A DNA stretch of 64,000 nt from Paenibacillus sp. W2I17 (lineage in GTDB: Bacteria; Bacillota; Bacilli; Paenibacillales; Paenibacillaceae), in contig NZ_JAUSXM010000001.1 in the NCBI RefSeq assembly GCF_030815985.1, positions 372,001 to 436,000 of the forward strand, given 5' to 3'. Made by a program: the position numbers and the translations under genes. Below, piece after piece: positions 1-11,350 of the stretch (positions within the stretch are counted from its first letter, which is position 1; every line of letters begins with the position of its first letter). The notes beneath the pieces were generated by a model. It was given only the letters and a program-made list of their open reading frames with translations, was not told where the DNA came from and ran no database searches.

Positions 1-713
1 AATCGATCCAGCCGTTACAAAAACAAACTGTGGGCGCAAACATCATCCGTGGACAGTATGCAGAAGGCAACATTCAAGGTAAACTGGTAAATGCTTATAC
101 TGCTGAACCGGGTGTAGCCGAGAATACGATGAATGACACATTCATTGCTGCCAAATTGCAAATTGATGATTTCTTCTGGCGTGGTGTTCCGTTTTACATT
201 CGCACGGGTAAAAGAATGAAGGAGAAATCAACACGTATCGTGATTGAATTCAAAGAACCTTCAGGACAGACAAATGTGCTGAAAAACAAGGGTTCCAAGC
301 CAAACCTGCTCGTCATTGAGATGAGTCCGGATCAGAGCATGACATTGCAACTGAATGCAAGTGACCCTGAGAATAAAGGTGAATTCAAACCGGTTCACAT
401 CGATCTTTCTCCGGATAAAGGTGACCTTGCGGAAGCTTACGAGAATCTGATTCGTGATGCTTTGCTGGGTGATCCAACATTCTTTGCCCACTGGGATGAA
501 GTAGAATTGTCATGGGCATGGGTGCAGCCAATTCTGGATGCATTCCAGGAAAATCTGTTGCCACTTCACCTGTATCCTGCGGGTAGCTATGGACCGGCTG
601 GATCAGATGTTATGCTTGAAGAAGAAGGTCACCACTGGTGGTTTGATGAGCCGGCGGATCAGGAGTCTGTAGTTACAAATAGCATACCCTTGGCGGTTAA
701 TGCGAATCTCTAA
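1..713 (+). CDS. zwf: Glucose-6-phosphate dehydrogenase, C-terminal part (5' end outside window)
   Basis: The reading frame is open from the first bases and ends at TAA 711-713, so only the C-terminal ~236 residues are present. The visible part is the C-terminal beta+alpha domain of G6PD: a QPLQKQ stretch followed by IIRGQYAEG, then FYIRTGKRM and a tail ending in the AGSYGPAGSDVML type motif. The enzyme oxidises glucose 6-phosphate to 6-phosphogluconolactone with NADP, the first oxidative step of the pentose phosphate pathway in the cytosol. It is followed 36 bases later by a transaldolase and then gnd, with no terminator between, so the three genes probably form one pentose phosphate operon. 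Identity is firm; the true start is not visible. Confidence 0.95.
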   Translation, partial: SIQPLQKQTVGANIIRGQYAEGNIQGKLVNAYTAEPGVAENTMNDTFIAAKLQIDDFFWRGVPFYIRTGKRMKEKSTRIVIEFKEPSGQTNVLKNKGSKPNLLVIEMSPDQSMTLQLNASDPENKGEFKPVHIDLSPDKGDLAEAYENLIRDALLGDPTFFAHWDEVELSWAWVQPILDAFQENLLPLHLYPAGSYGPAGSDVMLEEEGHHWWFDEPADQESVVTNSIPLAVNANL

Positions 714-749
714 ACCAAAATAAAAAATATATCTGGAGGTAATTTAATC

Positions 750-1415
750 ATGAAATTTTTTATCGATACAGCTAACGTGGAAGATATCCAAAAAGCATAC
801 AAAATCGGCGTATTGTCTGGTGTAACAACAAACCCATCTTTGGTAGCCAAAGAAGGCGTGAAATTCGAAGATCGTATTGAAGAAATCTTGCGTTTGGTAC
901 CTGAAGTGGAGTCCGTTTCTGCGGAAGTGACACCAGATGCCCTTACTGCTGAAGAAATGATCGCGCAAGCAGACGAATTGATCAAAATTAACAACAGCGA
1001 CAAAAACATTACGATCAAATTGCCAATGACACTTGCAGGACTTGAAGCTTGCCGTTACTTGACCAAAAAAGGCGTGAAAACCAACGTAACGTTGATCTTC
1101 ACTGTGAATCAGGCGCTTCTGGCTGCTCGTGCTGGTGCGACATATGTATCCCCATTCCTGGGACGTCTTGATGATATCTCCGAAGATGGCGTACAATTGG
1201 TTGCCAAAGTTGCTGAATTATTCCGTACACATAACCTGGATGCACAGATTATTGCTGCTTCTGTAAGACATCCGGATCACGTTACACGTGTTGCGATGGC
1301 TGGAGCACATATTGCTACTGTTCCATTCTCCGTCATTGAACAGATCTCCAAACACCCGCTGACAGATCAAGGTATGGACAAATTTGCAGCGGACTGGAAA
1401 AAAACAGTACAATAA
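750..1415 (+). CDS. tal: Transaldolase, small TalC/FSA type
   Basis: 221 residues, the size of the small transaldolase/fructose-6-phosphate aldolase family rather than the ~320-residue classical transaldolases. The N-terminus [13 protein letters not shown] and [13 protein letters not shown] are family hallmarks. The Schiff-base lysine is K90 in NITIKLPMT, and the [19 protein letters not shown] segment is typical of the TIM barrel. A clear GGAGGT at 733-738 precedes the ATG. It transfers dihydroxyacetone units between sugar phosphates in the non-oxidative pentose phosphate branch. Placement between zwf and gnd supports the transaldolase role over a free aldolase; some databases call this family fsa. 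Cytosolic. Confidence 0.93.
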   Translation: MKFFIDTANVEDIQKAYKIGVLSGVTTNPSLVAKEGVKFEDRIEEILRLVPEVESVSAEVTPDALTAEEMIAQADELIKINNSDKNITIKLPMTLAGLEACRYLTKKGVKTNVTLIFTVNQALLAARAGATYVSPFLGRLDDISEDGVQLVAKVAELFRTHNLDAQIIAASVRHPDHVTRVAMAGAHIATVPFSVIEQISKHPLTDQGMDKFAADWKKTVQ

Positions 1416-1475
1416 TCTATAACCATTCATTCGTTTTAACTTACTATATAAATAATGGAGTATTGGGAGGACATA

Positions 1476-2895
1476 ATGAGTAAAAAACAGATTGGGTGTT
1501 ATTGGATTGGCAGTAATGGGTAAAAACCTAGCTTTGAATATTGAAAGCAAAGGTTTCTCGGTATCGGTATTTAACCGTTCCCCGGAAAAAACGAACGATC
1601 TTCTGAAAGAAGCAGAAGGTAAAAACCTGACAGGTGCGTTCACTATTGAAGAATTCGTGGAATCCCTGGAGTCACCGCGTAAAATTCTGATCATGGTGCA
1701 AGCAGGTAAAGCAACAGATGCAACGATCGAGCAACTGCTTCCTCATCTGGATCAAGGCGACATTATTATCGATGGAGGTAATGCTTACTTCCCTGACACA
1801 CAACGTCGCAGTAAAGAACTGGAAGAAAAAGGTTTCCGCTTCATCGGAGCAGGTGTATCCGGTGGTGAAGAAGGCGCCCTGAAAGGCCCGGCAATCATGC
1901 CAGGTGGACAGGAAAGTGCTTATCAGTTGGTAGAACCGATCCTGACAGCGATCTCCGCTAAAGTTGGCGATGACGCTTGCAGCACATACATCGGACCAGA
2001 CGGTGCTGGACACTATGTGAAAATGGTGCATAACGGTATCGAGTACGGAGATATGCAGTTGATTGGTGAAGCTTATCACTTGCTCAAATCCGTATTGAAC
2101 GTTTCCGTTGAAGAGTTGCATGAGATCTTCACCGAGTGGAATCAAGGGGAGCTGGACAGCTACCTGATCGAAATCACTGCAGATATCTTCTCCAAATACG
2201 ATCCAGAAACAGGCAAACCAATGGTTGACGTTATTCTGGACGCGGCTGGACAAAAAGGAACAGGTAAATGGACAAGCCAAAGTGCGCTGGATCTCGGCGT
2301 TCCATTGTCCATGATTACGGAATCCGTATTCTCCCGTTTCCTCTCTGCGATGAAGGACGAGCGTGTAGCAGCTAGCAAAATCCTGAGTGGACCAGCAACT
2401 GAAGCATTCTCTGGCGACAAAAAAGCGTTCATTGAGAACGTACGTAAAGCATTGTTTGCAAGTAAAATCGTATCCTATGCACAAGGATTTGCACAAATGC
2501 GTGCAGCTTCCGATGAATATGGCTGGGATCTGAAATACGGTAACATTGCCATGATCTTCCGTGGCGGCTGCATCATCCGTTCGCAGTTCTTGCAAAACAT
2601 TAAAGAAGCATATGACAAAGATGCAGAACTCAAAAACCTGCTCTTGGATCCTTACTTCCAAAACATCGTTGAATCTTATCAAGGCGCATGGCGTGAAGTT
2701 ATAGCGGCTGCTGTTAAACAAGGTATTCCGGTACCTGGATTCTCCAGCGCACTGTCTTACTACGACAGCTACCGTACAGAGCGTCTGCCAGCAAACCTGC
2801 TGCAAGCACAACGTGACTACTTCGGTGCTCACACATTCAAACGTGTGGACAAAGAAGGTTCATTCCACTTCCAGTGGATGGACACAAACGAGTAA
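1476..2895 (+). CDS. gnd: 6-phosphogluconate dehydrogenase with an apparent +1 frameshift near the start
   Basis: The expected start is ATG 1476 behind GGGAGG (1465-1470), reading MSKKQI. The frame then breaks at the GGG run 1494-1496. Removing one G restores [12 protein letters not shown], the Rossmann nucleotide-binding motif, in the frame that stays open to the stop at 2893-2895. The body is a normal ~470-residue Gnd with [15 protein letters not shown], the catalytic [13 protein letters not shown] and [12 protein letters not shown]. It oxidatively decarboxylates 6-phosphogluconate to ribulose 5-phosphate with NADP. A TTG at 1492 could start the in-frame body, but it lies about 21 bases from the ribosome binding site. 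I think a one-base sequence error or a real recent frameshift is more likely than a TTG start. Confidence 0.9.
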
Positions 2896-2913
2896 TTTTA
2901 ATTCCGAAAATAT

Positions 2914-2980
2914 AGCATTCCTGCAGTTGTCCTTGAATTTAGCTATTCAGGGCAGCTGCGGGAATGCTTTTTCTCGTTTT
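2914..2980 (+). terminator. Intrinsic terminator of the zwf-tal-gnd operon
   Basis: AGCATTCCTGCAG pairs with CTGCGGGAATGCT across a ~25-base loop and is followed by a T-rich run. It lies 18 bases after the gnd stop. Confidence 0.8.
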
Positions 2981-3139
2981 GGTTCGAATTTGAATATCAT
3001 CAAATTGTAATAAAATGTACGAATCTGGGTTTGGCAAACAGATGATCTGACTCATCAACTACGTTATACTTGTCAGACGGACCTGTGTCCGTGATGAAAA
3101 TTCAGAATACAACTTATTGACGTGGAGGTTAGACCGGGC

Positions 3140-4243
3140 ATGTTTGTATTAGCAGGTATATTGTTTTTGGTCGTATACGGTTTATTAGTGTTCTACATAG
3201 GCTGGAGCGGTTGGAGTTGGATGAAACCAGTTGTGTCCGCCAGATTTCGATGGTTCTATATTATAGCGCTTGTATTCCTTGCCGTTTCCTTCATTTTGGC
3301 ACGGGTATTTGGAAGCATCTCGTTCCTCGGTATTATCGGTTCTTACTGGCTGGCAATCTTCTCGTTGTTATTGTTGATCCTGCCCGTCGTTCACCTCACG
3401 ATGTGGTTGCTGAGATTAACCCGTATTCCAAGACATCACACACAGAAATGGGCGGGAGTCGTAACGCTGGTGTTATTAGTGTCCACATTAGGTTATGGAA
3501 TTTTTAACGCTTACAGCCCGGTAGTCAGAACATATAATATCCAGATTGATAAAAAAGTAGAAGGTGTAGACAAGCTCAACATTGTCATGGCTGCCGATAT
3601 GCACTTTGGACTTCTGTCTGGCCCTGCACATGCCAAACGCATGGTGGAGGAGATTAATGCTTTGAAGCCAGACCTGGTGCTGTATCCTGGAGATATTATT
3701 GATGACAATCTGGATATGTACCTCAATAGCGGAATTGCCGATATTATCAGTGATATCCAGGCCCCATACGGTGTTTATGCTTCTCTCGGGAATCACGATA
3801 AGTTCGATGGTCCGATTGAAGATCTGATTGCTGCGCTGGAGAAGAGCAACATGCAAGTTCTGTACGATGACAAGATCGTTCTGGATAACAAGATCACCCT
3901 CATTGGTCGGAAAGATCGCACAGAGAAGGATCGTGCAGAAGTAGCTACTTTAATGCAAGGTACTGACTTGAACCAACCGGTACTTATGATGGATCACCAG
4001 CCGTATGATCTGGATATTGCGGAGCAGAACAATGTAGATCTGGTCGTATCCGGTCACACCCACCGTGGACAGATTGCGCCGGCTCAGTTCATCACACAAG
4101 CGATCTACGAGAATGATTGGGGTTATCTGCAAAAGGGCTCTATGCACTCCATCGTAACCTCAGGATTTGGCTTCTGGGGACCTCCAATTCGTACAAGCAG
4201 CCGTTCGGAGATTGTACAGATTAATGTGACGTTCCAGCAATGA
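3140..4243 (+). CDS. Membrane-anchored metallophosphoesterase (YkuE-like)
   Basis: 367 residues. I chose ATG 3140 because GGAGG at 3124-3128 is 11 bases upstream; a GTG at 3122 would overlap that site. The first ~135 residues contain about four hydrophobic membrane segments. A calcineurin-like phosphoesterase domain follows, with all metal motifs visible: ADMHFG (D-x-H), PGDIIDD (GD), LGNHDKFDG (GNHD), MDHQPYD and VSGHTHRGQI (GHTH). Members are dinuclear-metal phosphohydrolases; the YkuE group acts at the membrane surface, with substrates poorly known. It is monocistronic: it has its own ribosome site and is followed at once by a strong terminator. The substrate cannot be inferred. Confidence 0.88.
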   Translation: MFVLAGILFLVVYGLLVFYIGWSGWSWMKPVVSARFRWFYIIALVFLAVSFILARVFGSISFLGIIGSYWLAIFSLLLLILPVVHLTMWLLRLTRIPRHHTQKWAGVVTLVLLVSTLGYGIFNAYSPVVRTYNIQIDKKVEGVDKLNIVMAADMHFGLLSGPAHAKRMVEEINALKPDLVLYPGDIIDDNLDMYLNSGIADIISDIQAPYGVYASLGNHDKFDGPIEDLIAALEKSNMQVLYDDKIVLDNKITLIGRKDRTEKDRAEVATLMQGTDLNQPVLMMDHQPYDLDIAEQNNVDLVVSGHTHRGQIAPAQFITQAIYENDWGYLQKGSMHSIVTSGFGFWGPPIRTSSRSEIVQINVTFQQ

Positions 4244-4245
4244 TG

Positions 4246-4273
4246 AAAGGCCCTTCGAGAGAAGGGCCTTTTA
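4246..4273. terminator. Bidirectional intrinsic terminator between convergent genes
   Basis: AAAGGCCCTTC-GAGA-GAAGGGCCTTTT is a near-perfect GC-rich hairpin with A-run and T-run on either side. It lies between the metallophosphoesterase stop and the convergent stalk-protein gene and can serve both. Confidence 0.88.
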
Positions 4274-4277
4274 ATAA

Positions 4278-4775
4278 CTATAGTTTTACCATTTTCTTGG
4301 ATTTGAAGTTCCATTCGTAGACTTCCCCTGTGTACATGTGTATGTAGTAAAGGCCATAAGTTACTTCATGTGTTTCTCTGTCAGAGTATGAACGCATTAC
4401 ATAATAATCTCCGTCTTTTGGTTCCTCATCAACAGTTAGACTATACATTTCGATTTCTTTTTTTATTTTTTTATATAACAGTTCAAACGCTTGAGTTACT
4501 GTTAATTTAATTTGTGGTTGTTTGCCGATGTACAGATTGTTTGACTTTAAAGCTACGTTCTCACCGAGTGCAGTACTTATACTTCTAACTGGTACATATG
4601 TAGTGTTGTTATAGGTTATTGCATTAGTTGTCAACTTCTTTGTTCCGTCTACATAAATATTTACTTTCTGTAGTAAAGCTTTTATTGGCGTTCCTGATGC
4701 TGCATAAGCTGTAACTCCTGTAAGCATTGATCCAATTGTGATACCAATGAGTAATCCTTTTACTTTGTCCCTCAC
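4278..4775 (-). CDS. Secreted stalk-domain protein (copper amine oxidase N-terminal-like domain)
   Basis: 165 residues starting at GTG behind an AAGGGGA site on the minus strand. Residues 1-26 form a signal peptide (charged MRDKVKG, hydrophobic core, AYAAS cleavage region). The segment VNIYVDGTKKL...YNNTTYVPVRSISTALG is the typical motif of the copper amine oxidase N-terminal fold widespread in Paenibacillus surface proteins. The C-terminal half, with YYVMRSYSDRETHEVTYGLYYIHMYTGEVYEW, resembles a small PepSY-like beta unit, but I am not sure of that. It is probably exported and cell-wall associated; no enzymatic function can be claimed, since these stalks carry no copper site. It is monocistronic, convergent with the phosphoesterase gene. 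Confidence 0.75.
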   Translation of the reverse strand: MRDKVKGLLIGITIGSMLTGVTAYAASGTPIKALLQKVNIYVDGTKKLTTNAITYNNTTYVPVRSISTALGENVALKSNNLYIGKQPQIKLTVTQAFELLYKKIKKEIEMYSLTVDEEPKDGDYYVMRSYSDRETHEVTYGLYYIHMYTGEVYEWNFKSKKMVKL

Positions 4776-5024
4776 GAATAAATCCCCTTTATCTAAAATT
4801 ACTTCCTACAATTAAATCATTTCTCTATTTAAGGTGAAAAATCCTTCAAAACATTTACTTTAGTTATAATCTCATTCAATTCAAGCGATGAGTCGTTGGG
4901 AATATTTCGTTTGAATCTGCTCCAAAATGTGAATACTAAAGCATATGCACCCTTAAACGTGGAAGCTTAGGGAAAAGACTCATGTAAGGGAATGAAGTGG
5001 AATAGCAATAGTAGTATTTTTGGG

Positions 5025-5053
5025 TTGACACCGTTTTCAGGTTATGATAAATT
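5025..5053 (+). promoter_or_regulatory. licT promoter overlapped by a CcpA cre site
   Basis: TTGACA at 5025-5030 is followed 16-17 bases later by an ATAAAT/TAAATT -10 region near 5047-5053. TGACACCGTTTTCA at 5026-5039 matches the cre consensus TGWNANCGNTNWCA at every defined position and overlaps the -35. CcpA binding here would block initiation, giving glucose repression of the beta-glucoside genes. The rest of the 4776-5024 gap shows no gene that I can support. Confidence 0.65.
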
Positions 5054-5061
5054 ATATCCGA

Positions 5062-5139
5062 GGCTTGTTACCGGTAATGCGGGCAAAACCACTATGGAAA
5101 TGATTTTATTATTTCTGTTTTGGTTTTGCCCTTTTTTAT
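5062..5139 (+). promoter_or_regulatory. LicT-type RAT antiterminator overlapping a terminator, upstream of licT
   Basis: The 29-base element at 5062-5090 follows the RAT pattern (GGCTTGTTACCGG...GGGCAAAACC). Its 3' end GGCAAAACC pairs with GGTTTTGCC at 5122-5130, which is followed by CTTTTTTATT, forming an overlapping intrinsic terminator. LicT bound to RAT prevents the terminator and allows readthrough into its own gene, so licT is autoregulated. Confidence 0.82.
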
Positions 5140-5167
5140 TCCTCAAAAAAAACCAGGTGGGTCCATA

Positions 5168-6022
5168 ATGATTATTAAACAGATATTTAATAACAATATT
5201 GTCAGTACCGTGGATGACAAAAATCAGGAACTACTGATCCTCGGCCGGGGTATCGGATTTAAGTTCAAAGCAGGCGATGAGATTGATGAAGAGCGGATTG
5301 AGAAGGTATTTCGTCTTCAGGATGCATCGATCTATGAGAAATTCAAATCCATCGTAGCTGAAGTGCCGATTGAGATTCTGCAGGCAACAGATGATATTGT
5401 GACACTGGCACGAACGCAATTGAACAAAACCATCAGTGACGGGATCTATGTCTCCCTGTCTGATCACATTCACTTTGCTGTTCAGCGCTTGGAAAAAGGA
5501 ATGATTACTCGTAATCCACTTTCTTGGGAAGTTCAGCACTTCTATAAGGCGGAGTATGATGTAGCCAGAGAAGCACTGACCTTGCTGAAGGAAAGACTGG
5601 ATATTGAGTTTCCCAAAGATGAAATCTGTAATATTGCATTACATTTCATCAATGCGGAAGTCAATGATTCCATGAACGATGTCACCCATCTGATGCAGCT
5701 GTTGCAGGAGATCATGAATATCATCAAATATCACTTCAACGTCGAATTGGATGAAGATAGCGTCAATTATTTCCGCTTCATCACCCATTTGAAATATTTC
5801 TGTCAGCGTGTCATTACCCATTCTTCACATGATGATGCTGAGGAGTATTTATATGAAGTGGTTCGGAAAAACTATCCGGAGACATTTAAATGTATTGGCA
5901 AGATCGAGACTTTTATCCATAAGAACTATCAATATGACATGACTCACTCTGAGCAGTTATATCTAACGCTCCATCTGGAACGTTTGATGAAAACCAAGCG
6001 GGACGAAAAGTCCACGCAATAG
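5168..6022 (+). CDS. licT: BglG/LicT-family transcriptional antiterminator
   Basis: 284 residues from ATG 5168 with AGGTGG just upstream; reading further upstream would run through the terminator hairpin. Residues 1-58 are the CAT RNA-binding domain (MIIKQIFNNNIV...ILGRGIGF). PRD1 (about 65-170) and PRD2 (about 175-280) follow. The four regulatory histidines fall at H100, H159, H207 and H269, the same numbers as in Bacillus subtilis LicT. Known mechanism: phosphorylation by the beta-glucoside EII inactivates through PRD1, and HPr phosphorylation activates through PRD2. The active dimer binds RAT. It lies directly upstream of its PTS permease and phospho-glucosidase targets, which carry matching RAT leaders. 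Confidence 0.95.
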   Translation: MIIKQIFNNNIVSTVDDKNQELLILGRGIGFKFKAGDEIDEERIEKVFRLQDASIYEKFKSIVAEVPIEILQATDDIVTLARTQLNKTISDGIYVSLSDHIHFAVQRLEKGMITRNPLSWEVQHFYKAEYDVAREALTLLKERLDIEFPKDEICNIALHFINAEVNDSMNDVTHLMQLLQEIMNIIKYHFNVELDEDSVNYFRFITHLKYFCQRVITHSSHDDAEEYLYEVVRKNYPETFKCIGKIETFIHKNYQYDMTHSEQLYLTLHLERLMKTKRDEKSTQ

Positions 6023-6048
6023 AATCAAATTACAACTGGATATCCTAT

Positions 6049-6130
6049 GGGCTTGTTACTGTTCAATCAGGCAATACCCGAATGAGATGGCGCCATCCAT
6101 ATGCGCTAGATTCGTTCGGGTATTTTTTAT
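6049..6130 (+). promoter_or_regulatory. RAT antiterminator and terminator in front of bglP (system 1)
   Basis: A RAT-like element spans 6049-6079 (GGGCTTGTTACTG...CAGGCAATACC). Its end overlaps the left arm of a hairpin, ATACCCGAA pairing with TTCGGGTAT at 6115-6124, followed by TTTTTTAT. This gives a second LicT-dependent checkpoint between licT and bglP. Confidence 0.8.
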
Positions 6131-6154
6131 TGGAAAAATGAGGAGGAAAACATC

Positions 6155-9587
<3,433 letters not shown>

Positions 9588-9600
9588 ATTAATCTATAAA

Positions 9601-9647
9601 GGCACTCCGGGCGTAGCTGGTATTACGGCGCCGGGGCGCCTTTTTTA
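9601..9647 (+). terminator. Terminator of bgl operon 1
   Basis: GGCACTCCGGGCG pairs imperfectly with CGCCGGGGCGCC and is followed by TTTTTTAT. Confidence 0.75.
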
Positions 9648-9755
9648 TATGATCAGGTAGAATTCTCATCAAAGCTATTGGTATTTCAAGGTAAAAAAGA
9701 TGACTACATAACATACTGGATGGTATACTGTGATCGTATTGGGGGAGGGATAACC

Positions 9756-10322
9756 ATGAAGAAGCCTATTATTGCTGTAGATATGGATGACACGATATGT
9801 CATCTGGTCAAGCGGGCTATATATCACAACAACCTCAACTTCCCGACCCATCCGTTGCGCTATGAGGATATGATTCATTGGGATACGTCCCATTTGCGTC
9901 ATCCAGAGAGCACGCATGATGTATTTTATGGTCGGCCGGGTCTGTTCGAGGAATTGGAATTATACGACGAGTATGTAGTAGATGAGATGCGAAAGCTGAA
10001 CGATGCTTATGATGTCATAGTCGTAACGGCAGCAGAACCAAGAACAGTCGTTGAGAAGTGGAACTGGCTCCAGCAGCACATGCCTTTTATAACCGCAGAA
10101 CAGTTTATTACATGCAAAAGAAAAAACTTGCTTGGTTTCGATCTGCTCATTGATGATGGAGCACATAACCTGATTCCAGCGCATGAGGACGGCAAAAAGG
10201 TCATTTGTATCCCACATCCGTGGAATATACAGGAGCGTGAGCGATACAACTTTCCGTTGATGTCTTCATGGAAAGAGGCCAAGGCTTACATAGATGAAGT
10301 GTTACAGGTTGTCGGTGTCTGA
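9756..10322 (+). CDS. 5'-nucleotidase, deoxyribonucleotidase type (NT5C/YorS-like HAD)
   Basis: 188 residues. ATG 9756 is preceded by GGGGGAGGG; in-frame codons further upstream lack a ribosome site. The N-terminal AVDMDDTICHL carries the HAD nucleophile D9 and acid D11. VVTAAEPRTVVEKWNWL is the second motif, and DLLIDDGAHNL supplies the distal acidic pair, the usual layout of the 5'(3')-deoxyribonucleotidase family. It probably dephosphorylates nucleoside monophosphates in the cytosol; the substrate range is not visible. It stands alone between the bgl operon and a convergent AraC gene, with which it shares a terminator region. Confidence 0.82.
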   Translation: MKKPIIAVDMDDTICHLVKRAIYHNNLNFPTHPLRYEDMIHWDTSHLRHPESTHDVFYGRPGLFEELELYDEYVVDEMRKLNDAYDVIVVTAAEPRTVVEKWNWLQQHMPFITAEQFITCKRKNLLGFDLLIDDGAHNLIPAHEDGKKVICIPHPWNIQERERYNFPLMSSWKEAKAYIDEVLQVVGV

Positions 10323-10331
10323 AAGTAAATC

Positions 10332-11216
10332 TTATTGTCCAGAGTGCTGTGCTCTGGATTTTTTGCGATAGGCGAGAGGTGTTTCGCCTGTTATTTTTTT
10401 GAATGCAGCATAGAATGAATCCATATCCCGATATCCAATCAGCTCTGCAATCAGACTGACTTTGTGCTGTGAACTCTTTAGAAGTTCGCAGCTTTTTTGT
10501 ATACGCAGGTGTTGCAGGTGGCTACTAAAGGTCTGTCCAGTATGCCGAAGAAACATTCGTCCAATTTGCTTCTCGCTCCAGCCCGATATACGGACCAGAT
10601 CAGACATCCGAATACGATTGCTTACGTGTTGTTTGAGATAATGAAGAATGTAATCAAAACCGGTGGAATGATTCTCTTCATCATGTTCCTTTTGATAAAG
10701 TTGTCTGTAGGTCATCAATACCAACTGGCTTACCAAGGTGTATAACATGGTAGACGAACCGATTCCCGGAACGGAGGATTCACGGTACAGCTTCACCATT
10801 AGTTCTTCAATCCGGTCGTTGTGATCCACAACGGATATATAAGGAACCTGATTTTGTTCCAGATCCATCAGATGTTGAATGATTTCTTTTTCCTGAATGA
10901 TTGCTGTCAGCGTGTGGATCAATTCAGCATTAAATAAGCAATTATATAGAATTAACGGATGCTCGGTTACGTTGGTGCTCACAGGACGGAAGACATGAGG
11001 AACGCCGACAGGAATGACAAACAGCATCCCCTTTGTCACCGGAATGACATCTTCACCGATATGATGAAATCCCTTTCCTTCGGCAACATAGCTATACTCA
11101 ATAAAATCATGTGCGTGAAAAGGAAGCACAAAATCTTCAGAGCAACGATTGACAAAAAGTTGTAGATGATTATGCAGGAAGTATTCACTTTTCATGAGTT
11201 GTACAGATGAATTCAC
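10332..11216 (-). CDS. AraC-family transcriptional regulator with cupin sensor domain
   Basis: 294 residues from a GTG start behind GAGGAGGTT on the minus strand. Residues ~20-110 are an AraC-type cupin (PFHAHDFIEYSYVAEGKG...GDVIPVTKG...VIPVGVPHVF). The last ~100 residues are a double helix-turn-helix (ISGWSEKQIGRMFLRHTGQTF and IAELIGYRDMDSFYAAFKKITGETPLAYRKK). It is divergent from an alpha-L-rhamnosidase gene with ~135 bases between them, which suggests it senses rhamnose or a rhamnoside and activates that gene. The family also includes RhaR/RhaS-type rhamnose activators. The ligand is inferred only from the neighbour. Confidence 0.88.
   Translation of the reverse strand: MNSSVQLMKSEYFLHNHLQLFVNRCSEDFVLPFHAHDFIEYSYVAEGKGFHHIGEDVIPVTKGMLFVIPVGVPHVFRPVSTNVTEHPLILYNCLFNAELIHTLTAIIQEKEIIQHLMDLEQNQVPYISVVDHNDRIEELMVKLYRESSVPGIGSSTMLYTLVSQLVLMTYRQLYQKEHDEENHSTGFDYILHYLKQHVSNRIRMSDLVRISGWSEKQIGRMFLRHTGQTFSSHLQHLRIQKSCELLKSSQHKVSLIAELIGYRDMDSFYAAFKKITGETPLAYRKKSRAQHSGQ
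10338..10364 (+). terminator. Terminator after the nucleotidase, inside the AraC gene's 3' end
   Basis: TCCAGAG-tgctgtg-CTCTGGA followed by TTTTTT. It overlaps the last codons of the convergent AraC gene. Confidence 0.7.
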
Positions 11217-11292
11217 AATTAACCTCCTCGCACAGATGGCTGAATCACCGGATGAAATAGTCTGGATTACCGGGTATTTAGGGCAACAGGAT

Positions 11293-11308
11293 CGATATAA
11301 TTATATCG
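11293..11308. promoter_or_regulatory. Perfect 16-base palindrome containing a -10-like TATAAT, between araC and the rhamnosidase gene
   Basis: CGATATAATTATATCG at 11293-11308 is perfectly palindromic and contains TATAAT at 11296-11301, about 43 bases before the rhamnosidase ATG. It could be the -10 region of one or both divergent genes, or an operator. I could not place a convincing -35. Confidence 0.4.
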
Positions 11309-11350
11309 TAACCCCGAATGGGAAGCCAAGATGGAAAGGACGATCTGCTA

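Noticed and set aside
1672..2832. Long open frame (386 codons) antisense to gnd
   Set aside because: Composition is Cys/Phe/His-rich nonsense, with no ribosome site and no family pattern. It is a shadow of the gnd frame.
3122..3139. GTG 3122 as start of the metallophosphoesterase
   Set aside because: It lies on the ribosome binding site itself; ATG 3140 has correct spacing.
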